Positions 1 through 7,328 of a DNA stretch of 14,186 nucleotides are shown here, in pieces. Source of the stretch: HGM04593 sp045612305 (lineage in GTDB: Bacteria; Bacteroidota; Bacteroidia; Bacteroidales; Bacteroidaceae). A model generated the notes under the pieces. It searched no databases. It saw only the letters and a program-made list of their open reading frames with translations, and was not told the origin of the DNA. The stretch covers positions 1 to 14,186 of the forward strand of contig JAZKYU010000002.1 in NCBI GenBank assembly GCA_045612305.1, read 5' to 3'. Positions within the stretch are counted from its first letter, which is position 1. Each line of letters begins with the position of its first letter. The position numbers and the translations under genes are program-made.

Positions 1-139
1 GCAGGAACTGAAGAAATATATCCATTATTACAATAATGACAGAATAAAACTGAGACTAAAAGGAAAGAGTCCGGTGCAATACCGAACTCTTTACCAATAA
101 TACTTTTATTAATCCGTCCAACTTTTTGGGGTCAGATCA
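1..139 (+). mobile_element. Right end of an IS3-family insertion sequence (partial)
   Basis: Only the right-hand end lies in the window: the transposase C-terminus (2-100) followed by a probable terminal inverted repeat at 116-139. Read on the opposite strand, that repeat starts TGATCTGACCCC and continues AAAAAGTTGGAC. This form, with TG...CA outer ends, is typical of IS3-family elements in Bacteroidota. The left end, the upstream orfA and the target duplication lie outside the window. The element ends 23 bases past the stop codon of the ABC-F gene on the other strand, so that gene is intact but its natural terminator may have been separated from it. Family assignment rests on the transposase tail and terminal repeat; the exact IS name cannot be given. 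Confidence 0.8.
2..100 (+). CDS. IS3-family transposase OrfB, C-terminal fragment
   Basis: The frame is open from the window edge and gives 32 residues ending in TAA at 98-100. The tail reads ELKKYIHYYNNDRIKLRLKG followed by KSPVQYRTLYQ. The pattern Y-I-x-Y-Y-N-x-x-R-I, then L-K-G-x-S-P-V-x-Y-R, is the well-known end of the rve (DDE) integrase domain of IS3/IS150-type OrfB proteins. It lies just after the catalytic Glu, which is outside the window. In the complete element the protein would be made by programmed frameshifting from orfA into orfB and would catalyse copy-out transposition. Whether the rest of the element is intact cannot be seen. Confidence 0.85.
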   Translation, partial: QELKKYIHYYNNDRIKLRLKGKSPVQYRTLYQ

Positions 140-161
140 CAGCACCGATGCCTTTACTTTT

Positions 162-1796
<1,635 letters not shown>

Positions 1797-1828
1797 ATAA
1801 TATTAAAGGGGTATTTTAAAAACTTGCG

Positions 1829-1836
1829 CGAAGATA
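1829..1836 (-). promoter_or_regulatory. Possible -7 box of the ABC-F gene
   Basis: Read on the minus strand, this is TATCTTCG, one base from the Bacteroides -7 consensus TAnnTTTG, 32 bases upstream of the ATG at 1796. The same octamer, also followed by CG, occurs upstream of ribF. No TTG lies at the right distance, so this is a weak call. Confidence 0.3.
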
Positions 1837-1882
1837 CAACTTTTTTGCGACAAAAACGAAGATAAAAGCCTGAGGCCCGCAC

Positions 1883-1913
1883 TTGCGCCGTTTAATTTTA
1901 TTGCCTACTTTTG
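1883..1913 (+). promoter_or_regulatory. Bacteroides-type promoter of the nucleotidyltransferase gene
   Basis: TTG at 1883-1885 is followed after 20 bases by TACTTTTG at 1906-1913, an exact match to the -33/-7 arrangement (TTG, 19-21 bases, TAnnTTTG) known for the Bacteroides primary sigma factor. Transcription would start near 1920, giving a leader of roughly 15 bases before the ATG at 1936. The tRNA promoter at 4605-4635 has the same spacing and -7 box. Confidence 0.7.
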
Positions 1914-1935
1914 CAACAAATCCATAAAGAACACT

Positions 1936-2748
1936 ATGAAAGCAATGATATTTGCCGCGGGGCTTGGTACCCGTCTGAAACCCCTCACCGACACCCTGCC
2001 CAAAGCACTTGTTCCCGTGTGCCAAAAACCTCTCTTGGAGCACGTAGCTCGCAAACTGCAGGCCGCAGGCATAGACGAAGCGGTTGTAAACATCCACTAT
2101 TTTGCCGACAAAATAGAAGAGTGGGTGAAGGAACAACCCTGGATTGTGGAGGAAAAAGAGAACAAAAGCGAGGGCAAGATGCTCTTCGAGATAAGCGACG
2201 AGAGAAGCCTTTTGCTCGAAACCGGAGGCGCTGTGTTGCACGCACGCCGTTTCCTGGAGGGTTGCGGACGCTTTCTTATACACAACGTAGATATACTATC
2301 GAACTGCGACATAAACAAGTTTGCAGCACAAACAAGCGACGAAGCTCTCGCAAGCCTGCTTGTGAGCGATAGAAAAACTACACGCTTCTTACTCTTCAAC
2401 CCCGGAGATATGCGCCTCGTGGGCTGGATGAACACCGACACAGGCGACTACCACGTAACCTCACCCGACACCGACCCTGCACAGTGCCGCGCACTTGCCT
2501 TCTCGGGCATACATATTTTGAGCGACAAGGTACTTAAACTTATGGATGAGTATGTTACAGAAAAAGGGCTGCCCCGCGACGAAAAAAGCGGCACCCGCTT
2601 CCCCATTATGAGTTTCTATATGTGGGCAGCAGCTAAGCACCCCATATATGGAGTTGTGGCCGATAATCTTGAATTTATAGATGTGGGCAAGCTCGACGCG
2701 CTAAAACCCGCCGAAGATTTTATAAAGAAGAGCAACGCTTGTTTATAG
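1936..2748 (+). CDS. Sugar-1-phosphate nucleotidyltransferase, MurU/RmlA-like
   Basis: A 270-residue cytoplasmic protein with the N-terminal Rossmann-like NTP-transferase fold. The nucleotide-binding signature AAGLGTRLKPLTD (7-19) is followed by LPKALVPV (21-28), with the lysine that contacts the phosphates. LETGGAV (94-100) and the N-x-D pair at 117-119 match the sugar and metal sites. The short length, the LETGG motif and the lack of a C-terminal left-handed helix resemble MurU, which activates N-acetylmuramate-1-phosphate with UTP in peptidoglycan recycling. RmlA or mannose-1-phosphate guanylyltransferase relatives remain possible. The AmgK-like kinase that often accompanies MurU is not in the window. 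The start is fixed by the promoter just upstream and by the motif position. The last 29 bases overlap the end of the convergent CPBP gene. Confidence 0.85.
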   Translation: MKAMIFAAGLGTRLKPLTDTLPKALVPVCQKPLLEHVARKLQAAGIDEAVVNIHYFADKIEEWVKEQPWIVEEKENKSEGKMLFEISDERSLLLETGGAVLHARRFLEGCGRFLIHNVDILSNCDINKFAAQTSDEALASLLVSDRKTTRFLLFNPGDMRLVGWMNTDTGDYHVTSPDTDPAQCRALAFSGIHILSDKVLKLMDEYVTEKGLPRDEKSGTRFPIMSFYMWAAAKHPIYGVVADNLEFIDVGKLDALKPAEDFIKKSNACL

Positions 2749-3547
2749 CGCGGGCAAACACAAAAGCCAGCAACAAAAAGAGGATAACCATAGCGAGCTC
2801 CCCCGAGGAGCCCACGGGTACCTCTGCGTCGCTCCCCGAGCCAAACAACTTGCTCACCAGCACCGCCAGAGAGTTGTTCACCATGTGCCCCACAATTGCG
2901 GGCAACAAGCTACCAGTGCGGTGGTAGAGCCAACCAAAGCCCACACCAAGACAGGTGGCATAAAATATCTGCACAGGGTTGCCGTGCACAACACCAAAGA
3001 GCAAAGCAGCCACAACAATTCCCACCCAAGGGCTTTTAAAGTAACGCGCTAGCACCCTTTGCGCAACACCGCGAAAGAGTAGTTCCTCGAGCAGGGGCGC
3101 AAGCACAGCCACCGTAAGAATACCCATAGGGCTGCTTAACATCATCTTCACCTCGGCCTCGCTGTTGTTTTCCAGCCCAAGCCACGCTGCTATAATGTTG
3201 AAAACAACCATCAAGCAACCTATAAAAAGAGTGGAAAGAAGGAGCACGCCACCACGCACACAACCAAAAAGCCCTCTTGCAGGGCGCACATACTTAAAGA
3301 CAAAAAGGTGGGCTATCATCACCAGAGAAGACAGCGTCATACCCGCAGCAAGCCCCATAGCCTTGCAAGTTGTAGCCTGTGGCAACAGAGTGTAGGCCTC
3401 ATAATCGATGGGCCCTACAGTAAAATAGTAATAAAGGTAGCCCGCAACAAACCCAAGCATTAAAAACAGAGCCTGGTACAAGTAGAAGAAAGCCACCAAC
3501 TTGGCAACGCCCAACAAAGGCGATATTTTTTGCAATTTACTCTTCAT
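2720..3547 (-). CDS. CPBP-family intramembrane metalloprotease
   Basis: A 275-residue, strongly hydrophobic inner-membrane protein with about seven or eight membrane segments. It carries all three motifs of the CPBP (CAAX protease and bacteriocin-processing, ABI) family: E154-E155-x-x-x-R159 in APLLEELLFRG, F184-x-x-x-H188 in LFGVVHGN, and H221-x-x-x-N225 in GHMVNNS. In the family the Glu and His residues form the glutamate-type metalloprotease site. The natural substrate of most bacterial members is unknown; roles in peptide maturation, self-immunity or membrane-protein turnover have been reported. The ATG lies 6 bases after the ribF stop codon, so it is almost certainly co-transcribed with ribF, a common pairing in Bacteroidales. 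The C-terminus overlaps the convergent nucleotidyltransferase gene. Confidence 0.9.
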   Translation of the reverse strand: MKSKLQKISPLLGVAKLVAFFYLYQALFLMLGFVAGYLYYYFTVGPIDYEAYTLLPQATTCKAMGLAAGMTLSSLVMIAHLFVFKYVRPARGLFGCVRGGVLLLSTLFIGCLMVVFNIIAAWLGLENNSEAEVKMMLSSPMGILTVAVLAPLLEELLFRGVAQRVLARYFKSPWVGIVVAALLFGVVHGNPVQIFYATCLGVGFGWLYHRTGSLLPAIVGHMVNNSLAVLVSKLFGSGSDAEVPVGSSGELAMVILFLLLAFVFARAINKRCSSL

Positions 3548-3553
3548 AAAATT

Positions 3554-4477
3554 CTAAATACCACGTTTTACACGGGCGACATCCACCCCTATCTGCAGAC
3601 GCAGCGCATCGACACTCGCGAAAGGCACCTCATCGCGCAAGCGACGCACAAACGAAGCCGAAATTTTCTCATCGTAAATATCTCCCGAAAAATCGAGTAT
3701 ATACACCTCCACGGTGCGAACATTTACCCCCTGCAGAGTAGGTTTCACACCTATATTCATAACCCCCTTATACTCGCTACCACCAGCCTGCACAACAACC
3801 TCGTACACACCATCGCGGGGGAGCATCTTCATATCATCGCTCAGCGCAATGTTGGCTGTGGGATAGCCTATAGTGCGACCAAGAGCGGCGCCGTGGGCAA
3901 CTACACCCTCGAGAGAGTATGCACGGCCAAGTAAAGAAGCCGCAGCCTCCACATCACCCGCGGCAAGCGCCTTGCGCACCTGTGAAGAGCTCACTTTAGC
4001 ACCCGAGGGGATATACTGCGCTGTCTGAAAAACATCTATACCAAAGTTTTTGCCATAGGCTATGTAATCGTCAACCCCCTCACCCTCTTGCGGACAACCA
4101 AATCTGTGGTCGTAGCCCACGGCAAGAAGCTCCACGCCAAGTTTCTCCTTCAAAACCTCCTTCATAAAACGCTCGGCGCTCATCGAAGCCATTGAGCTGT
4201 CAAAGTCGAGCAACACACAACGCTCCACACCAAGTTCCTCTAAGAAAGCAAGTTTTTCGTTATTTGTTGTAAGCAAAAAAGGCTCACACTCGGCACCAAA
4301 AAGTATGCGCGGATGATACATAAAAGTTATCACCATAACAGGCAATCCACGCAAAGAAGCCGCCTCTTGCAGCTCCTTAATCATAGCTGCGTGCCCCGTG
4401 TGCACCCCGTCAAAAGAGCCTATAGTTGCAGCCACAGGCCCGCCCGACAAATTATCTATGTTTGTTATAATCTCCAT
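3554..4477 (-). CDS. ribF: Bifunctional riboflavin kinase / FAD synthetase
   Basis: A 307-residue cytoplasmic enzyme that phosphorylates riboflavin to FMN and adenylylates FMN to FAD. The N-terminal FMN adenylyltransferase domain has GSFDGVHTGH (20-29), the family form of the HxGH nucleotidyltransferase motif, and the later SSSQVRKAL corresponding to the SSTxIR motif. The C-terminal riboflavin kinase domain begins with LGRTIGYPTANI, whose PTAN motif binds the phosphates and Mg, and continues KGVMNIGVKPT. The frame extends upstream to an ATG at 4549, but the extra 24 residues have no match to the family pattern. I chose 4477 because MEIITNIDNL is the usual N-terminus in Bacteroidales. It is the first gene of an operon with the CPBP protease. 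No FMN riboswitch is visible upstream. Confidence 0.93.
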   Translation of the reverse strand: MEIITNIDNLSGGPVAATIGSFDGVHTGHAAMIKELQEAASLRGLPVMVITFMYHPRILFGAECEPFLLTTNNEKLAFLEELGVERCVLLDFDSSMASMSAERFMKEVLKEKLGVELLAVGYDHRFGCPQEGEGVDDYIAYGKNFGIDVFQTAQYIPSGAKVSSSQVRKALAAGDVEAAASLLGRAYSLEGVVAHGAALGRTIGYPTANIALSDDMKMLPRDGVYEVVVQAGGSEYKGVMNIGVKPTLQGVNVRTVEVYILDFSGDIYDEKISASFVRRLRDEVPFASVDALRLQIGVDVARVKRGI

Positions 4478-4576
4478 AAAATATCTATTCAACAAAAACC
4501 CGCAGGGGGCAATATTAAGCTCTTTTTCAAGGCCATAAACTACAGCCATAGAAAGGCCAATAACAAATATTAACCG

Positions 4577-4584
4577 CGAAGATA
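4577..4584 (-). promoter_or_regulatory. Possible -7 box of ribF
   Basis: On the minus strand this reads TATCTTCG followed by CG, the same octamer found upstream of the ABC-F gene and one base from TAnnTTTG. Transcription would start near 4570 and give a leader of about 90 bases to the preferred ribF start at 4477. A run of A rather than a clear TTG lies upstream, so the call is weak. Confidence 0.3.
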
Positions 4585-4604
4585 TATTTTTTTTTTCAAA
4601 AACC

Positions 4605-4635
4605 TTGTTTCTATAAATAAAATGTATTACTTTTG
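4605..4635 (+). promoter_or_regulatory. Promoter of the tRNA gene
   Basis: TTG at 4605-4607, a spacer of 20 bases, and TACTTTTG at 4628-4635 fit the Bacteroides -33/-7 consensus exactly. The mature tRNA begins at 4662, which leaves a short 5' leader for RNase P to remove. Confidence 0.75.
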
Positions 4636-4661
4636 CGCTGTATTTCCAAAGAGAGATACTC

Positions 4662-4735
4662 GGGCTTTTAGCTCAGTTGGTTAGAGCAACAGACTCATAA
4701 TCTGGAGGTCCTAGGTTCAAGCCCTAGATGGCCCA
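4662..4735 (+). tRNA. tRNA with anticodon CAT (elongator Met or Ile2)
   Basis: A 74-base cloverleaf can be drawn by eye: acceptor GGGCTTT/ATGGCCC, D stem GCTC/GAGC with loop AGTTGGTTA, anticodon loop CTCATAA, and T stem CTAGG/CCTAG with loop TTCAAGC, ending in discriminator A at 4735. Two pairs are imperfect, a T-T at 6-67 and an A-G at 27-43. The acceptor begins with a G-C pair and there are no three G-C pairs at the base of the anticodon stem, so it is not the initiator. Elongator Met and lysidine-modified Ile2 both use CAT, and I cannot separate them here. CCA is not encoded, which is usual in Bacteroidota. The gene has its own promoter and terminator and is followed by a partial copy of its 3' end. 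Confidence 0.9.
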
Positions 4736-4739
4736 CGAA

Positions 4740-4767
4740 GAGAATCGCTAACGCGGTTCTCTTTTTT
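4740..4767 (+). terminator. Intrinsic terminator of the tRNA gene
   Basis: Stem GAGAATCGC (4740-4748) pairs with GCGGTTCTC (4753-4761), 9 pairs including one G-T, around a TAAC loop, followed directly by six T (4762-4767). It begins 5 bases after the tRNA end. Confidence 0.85.
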
Positions 4768-4797
4768 GTTTATAGGGCTTGCCCCTACGGTTATCTC

Positions 4798-4845
4798 CTT
4801 CGTTATAAATGTTTGCAGCAGCTACGCTGACAGCAAACAACGAAG
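4798..4845. repeat. Imperfect inverted repeat between the tRNA-end copies
   Basis: The arms CTTCGTT (4798-4804) and AACGAAG (4839-4845) pair. Then, after a 6-base bulge on the left, GTTTGC (4811-4816) pairs with GCAAAC (4833-4838). An inner hairpin CAGC-TAC-GCTG caps the structure. No T run follows, so it is not a standard terminator. Its role is unknown. Confidence 0.5.
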
Positions 4846-4896
4846 TCGATGGGTCTTTACGAGACGGGTCTCAAGCCCTAGATGGCCACCGATAAT

Positions 4897-4939
4897 AAAA
4901 GGAGTTAAACATCTTGTTTTCAGACATTTAACTCCTTTT
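4897..4939. terminator. Bidirectional terminator downstream of the cupin gene
   Basis: AAAAGGAGTTAAA (4897-4909) and TTTAACTCCTTTT (4927-4939) form a perfect 13-base stem with a 17-base loop. On the minus strand the stem is followed by a T-rich run, which fits termination of the cupin transcript ending at 4955. On the plus strand a G and seven T follow, so it can also stop read-through from the tRNA side. Confidence 0.8.
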
Positions 4940-4954
4940 GTTTTTTTGTATAAA

Positions 4955-5353
4955 TTACTCTAACGGGATGTCAGGGTGCTGCACCGACAACGGCAAATCG
5001 CCCTGTGAGAGATAGAACATATACAGCACAACCGGCTCTGTTCCACAACTCTCGCCGTGGTGTACAGCATCAACCATCTCCACCACCACATCGCCTGCGT
5101 GCAGAACGGTAGTATTGCCGTCCTTGCCAATAATTTTGAGTTCACCCTGCACAAGCACGCCGTGGTTCATTGATACATGGTGATGCCAACCCAACTTTTG
5201 GCCGGGAGGGATAACGTATTTCACGGCCACAAGTTCGGGACGCCCCTGTGGGTAGTCGGGCAGTTCCATACCGTTCCAGCTTTGGCTGGTGCGCAAGAGC
5301 TCCGTGCTTTCAACACTTGTAACGACATTGTCCTTGCCACAAGAGAAGAACAT
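4955..5353 (-). CDS. Small cupin-domain protein; reading frame cut at the signal peptide
   Basis: The 132-residue frame is a single cupin barrel: a conserved GQKLGWHHHVSMNHG block (H57, H58, H59 and H64 as likely metal ligands) and a second block AGDVVVEMVDAVHHG with a further His. Such small cupins bind a metal and serve as enzymes or sensors; the substrate is not predictable. The ATG at 5353 is a weak start. The same frame continues upstream to an ATG at 5407 that encodes a lipoprotein-like signal, but a TGA at 5366-5368 interrupts it. The intended product was probably a lipoprotein with Cys in FFSC as the lipid anchor. As it stands the gene makes either no protein or an unexported one. A good promoter and terminator remain, so decay would be recent. 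A sequencing error is the alternative. Confidence 0.75.
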   Translation of the reverse strand: MFFSCGKDNVVTSVESTELLRTSQSWNGMELPDYPQGRPELVAVKYVIPPGQKLGWHHHVSMNHGVLVQGELKIIGKDGNTTVLHAGDVVVEMVDAVHHGESCGTEPVVLYMFYLSQGDLPLSVQHPDIPLE

Positions 5354-5407
5354 TCCAATGCCACATCAAACCACCACAGCAAGTGCCATAAGTCTAATAA
5401 TTTTCAT
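5354..5407 (-). other. Disrupted lipoprotein signal sequence of the cupin gene
   Basis: Eighteen codons in frame with the cupin begin ATG at 5407 and read MKIIRLMALAVVV, stop (TGA, 5366-5368), then CGIG before the internal Met. A positively charged start, a hydrophobic core and FFSC-GKD just downstream make a typical lipoprotein signal if the stop is replaced by a sense codon; TGG (Trp) needs one base change. No other recognised gene in the window has an in-frame TGA, so this is not evidence for recoding. Confidence 0.7.
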
Positions 5408-5440
5408 AGCTTAAAGAGATATTTTATAACGATTGGGCCA

Positions 5441-5470
5441 CAAAGTTACATATACATTTTAAACTATCAA
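5441..5470 (-). promoter_or_regulatory. Promoter of the cupin gene
   Basis: On the minus strand, TTG (5470-5468), a spacer of 19 bases and TAACTTTG (5448-5441) match the Bacteroides -33/-7 consensus fully. The first ATG (5407) lies 33 bases beyond the -7 box, which supports 5407 rather than 5353 as the ancestral start. Confidence 0.75.
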
Positions 5471-5530
5471 AAAAGTATATTCACAAATAGCGCTACAGCA
5501 AATTGGAAGGCATAAAAAAGATTGTGCGAC

Positions 5531-5673
5531 GCTGTGATTTATCTCCGTCGAAGGGAGCAAAGAGCAAGAACCTCATTACTACGGCCACTAGCGCAAGCCT
5601 CAACCTGTGGGCTCTAATTGGCAGCACCAATAGTTTTTACCTAAAAAAACGCTTAGGACAATACTTTCATTAG
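5531..5673 (+). pseudogene. Fragment of a ricin-like module related to the GH95 N-terminus
   Basis: Bases 5569-5652 align without gaps to 10135-10218 of the GH95 gene; I count 74 of 84 identical. The reading frame is preserved: 22 of 28 residues agree, including WALIGS and NSFYLK. The frame then reaches TAG at 5671-5673. Similarity upstream, to about 5531, needs small gaps and a frame change and is uncertain. There is no start codon, signal peptide or downstream catalytic part, so this is a remnant rather than a gene. It belongs to a paralogue or to a partial duplication of the first N-terminal module. It lies just before the AT-rich polysaccharide genes, whose far side is bordered by the intact copy. 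Confidence 0.8.
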
Positions 5674-5771
5674 AAAGAAACTGCAACAGATTATTATAAA
5701 TGATAATGATAGAGAAGATATAAAACTTGAAATTTTCCTTATATTAACAAGGATTTTGGCGTTTTTTTTCA

Positions 5772-5779
5772 TATCTTTG
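5772..5779 (+). promoter_or_regulatory. Possible -7 box for the polysaccharide gene cluster
   Basis: TATCTTTG fits TAnnTTTG exactly. The nearest upstream TTTTG (5754-5758) is only 13 bases away, too close for the usual spacing. If used, the transcript would have a leader of about 140 bases before the truncated cytidylyltransferase frame and 260 before the first intact gene. Confidence 0.4.
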
Positions 5780-5923
5780 TCAAAATAGTTTATTTATTAT
5801 AAGGTAATGCTGGGAACTTTCATCGCACTGCGATTAAAGACTTAAATATCCCAAGTTAAATTGTAAAAGTTCAACAAATTACCTAAACATTTAATTTTAT
5901 AACCAAAGCAAAATTGTCGTTAT

Positions 5924-6022
5924 ATGCATTTTTCAATAGTTTTATCTGGCGGAATAGGTTCTCGTATGCAGTCTAACATACCTAAACAATATGTCATGGT
6001 CAACGAGCAACCTATTTATTAA
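5924..6022 (+). pseudogene. Truncated IspD/TarI-like cytidylyltransferase
   Basis: An ATG at 5924 opens 32 codons that read as the N-terminus of a cytidylyltransferase of the IspD/TarI type. IVLSGGIGSRM corresponds to the CTP-binding loop, and PKQYVMVNEQPI to the conserved PKQ-x(6,7)-PI block that follows it in the family. The frame stops at TAA 6020-6022, where a normal protein would go on for about 200 more residues. The next bases, read with a shift of one, give IN-Y, as expected after PI, then diverge, which suggests a frameshift plus a deletion. The following intact gene, a CDP-polyol transferase-like enzyme, starts 23 bases later. A CDP-polyol-forming enzyme is its expected partner, so this is most likely the remains of that gene. 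A short translated leader peptide is a less likely alternative. Confidence 0.7.
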
Positions 6023-6045
6023 CTATAGACAAGCATCGGGAAGTT

Positions 6046-7326
6046 ATGAATTTAAATATTATATCAATAAAGCACTCGATTAATTCGCGGTTATGGAGAA
6101 TAAAAAAAATCTTCCTGACGCGATTGTTAAGATTCAAATATTTTCGAACCATACGCAGACTTCGCAAAGTATATGACAAGAGGAAGATTGTTGTCGCCTT
6201 TGGAGTTTCAGAGATTGCCAAATGGAAGGCACAATCACTATACGACAGATTAGAAAAGACACCCGCCTATAGTCCTATTATCTTTATCTATCCCTCTCCT
6301 ATTGAACTTGAAAAAGGAGAAGTTACAAATAAGATGTTAGAAGAAAAGATAAATTTCTTTAGAAGAAAGAATATGAGAGCCGTAACTACCTGGGATAGTG
6401 CAACCCAAAAATGCATTATACCCAAAGAGGTTCTGCCCGATATTATATTCTATCAACAACCGTGGGATACACCCCCATTCCTATTACCTATAGAAACTGC
6501 CGACTATGCACTTTCTTTCTATATCCCATATTACTTGGTCAATAACCTTGACATAAATATGGAATTAGGTCTTCCTCTGCATCGTCAAATATTTGGTCAT
6601 ATTGTACAGAATGAACAAACCGCAAAGTTCTTTACATCGAAATTAATCAAGAGACGTTATGCAGGTAAATGTTTAGGATTAGGACATACTATCGTTGATA
6701 CTCTCACAACCAAAGTTCCATCAAACGAGAAAGATTGTATAATTTATGCGCCTCACTATTCGTTTCCTGTAGAGGGCCTTAAACGCCTTTTAACATACTC
6801 GACATTTCTCGATAATGGGAAACTGATATTGGAATTTGCCAAGCAGCACCCAGAAATAAGATGGGTGTTTAAACCCCATCCAAGATTGAGATTCGATTTA
6901 GAGGATAAAGGAGTGTGGACAAAAGAAGAAATTAAAACCTATTACGAAGAGTGGGCTAAGATAGGTGTTGTCTGCACCACATCCGACTATGTAGAATACT
7001 TCCAGAATTCACTTGCAATGATAACAGATTGCGGTTCATTCCTGACTGAGTACTCCTGTATGGACAAACCACTGATACGTCTCTACTATCACAAAGAAAA
7101 CCTGCCACCCAACCCGATATTGGAGAAGCTTTACAACACTTTCTATTATGCCCATAACAATGATGAGTTATCGGAACTTTTAGAACTTATCATATGTAAG
7201 AAGGAGGACCCGAATAAGAACGAGCGCCACAAAGAGGTAACAGCTTTAGGGCTAAACAATAGCAACACGGCTCAAAACATTGTTGATTATTTAGATTCGT
7301 TACTATCGGGTAAAAGAACACATTAA
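6046..7326 (+). CDS. CDP-glycerol glycerophosphotransferase-like protein
   Basis: A 426-residue protein resembling the TagB/TagF/TarL family, which moves a polyol phosphate (glycerol- or ribitol-phosphate) from its CDP form to a growing glycan or lipid-linked acceptor at the inner face of the membrane. Visible family features are IIYAPHYS in the middle, the KPHP motif at 276-279 with its His, and ITDCGSFLTEYSCMDKP at 326-342, equivalent to the TDYSS-x(3)-E-x(4,5)-DKP nucleotide-binding block of the GT-B fold. The first 45 residues are rich in Arg and Lys and may bind membrane lipids. No membrane segment is evident. The acyltransferase follows after 2 bases, so the genes form an operon. The truncated cytidylyltransferase just upstream means the CDP-polyol would have to come from elsewhere. 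Base composition is AT-rich compared with the flanking genes. The exact polyol cannot be predicted. Confidence 0.82.
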   Translation: MNLNIISIKHSINSRLWRIKKIFLTRLLRFKYFRTIRRLRKVYDKRKIVVAFGVSEIAKWKAQSLYDRLEKTPAYSPIIFIYPSPIELEKGEVTNKMLEEKINFFRRKNMRAVTTWDSATQKCIIPKEVLPDIIFYQQPWDTPPFLLPIETADYALSFYIPYYLVNNLDINMELGLPLHRQIFGHIVQNEQTAKFFTSKLIKRRYAGKCLGLGHTIVDTLTTKVPSNEKDCIIYAPHYSFPVEGLKRLLTYSTFLDNGKLILEFAKQHPEIRWVFKPHPRLRFDLEDKGVWTKEEIKTYYEEWAKIGVVCTTSDYVEYFQNSLAMITDCGSFLTEYSCMDKPLIRLYYHKENLPPNPILEKLYNTFYYAHNNDELSELLELIICKKEDPNKNERHKEVTALGLNNSNTAQNIVDYLDSLLSGKRTH

Positions 7327-7328
7327 CT

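Larger units (their letters stand above)
4717..4887. repeat. Direct repeat of the tRNA 3' end (possible att scar)
   Basis: The 17-mer TCAAGCCCTAGATGGCC inside the tRNA T arm and acceptor (4717-4733) recurs exactly at 4871-4887. The bases before the second copy do not complete a T stem, so it is not a second tRNA gene. A copy of the last part of a tRNA downstream of the intact gene is the usual trace left by integrases that insert at tRNA genes. The 137 bases between the copies encode no integrase, so if an element was here it has been almost entirely lost. Confidence 0.6.
5408..5923. other. Intergenic stretch before the polysaccharide genes
   Basis: This 516-base gap holds the cupin promoter, the GH95-related fragment and, after 5700, AT-rich sequence without a credible gene. 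A short perfect hairpin ATCGC-ACT-GCGAT (5822-5834) lies in the probable leader of the polysaccharide genes. I see no upxY-type antitermination gene and no recognised riboswitch. Confidence 0.6.

Noticed and set aside
1816..2441. Open frames overlapping the start of the nucleotidyltransferase in other frames and on the minus strand
   Set aside because: They overlap the well-supported GLGTRLKP motif region of the plus-strand gene and have no motif or promoter of their own.
4478..4549. Upstream ATG extending ribF by 24 residues
   Set aside because: The extra residues do not look like the RibF family N-terminus, and the ATG at 4477 gives the normal length.
4798..4845. Integron attC site
   Set aside because: The arms do not carry the RYYYAAC and GTTRRRY core boxes, and there is no integron integrase or cassette gene nearby.
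4871..4890. Second tRNA gene
   Set aside because: Only the T-loop and acceptor 3' part is repeated. The 5' T stem, anticodon and D arms are missing.
5366..5368. TGA in the cupin frame as recoding (selenocysteine or a TGA-Trp genetic code)
   Set aside because: All other genes in the window lack in-frame TGA, and the position is in a signal peptide, not at a catalytic site. A nonsense mutation or a read error is simpler.
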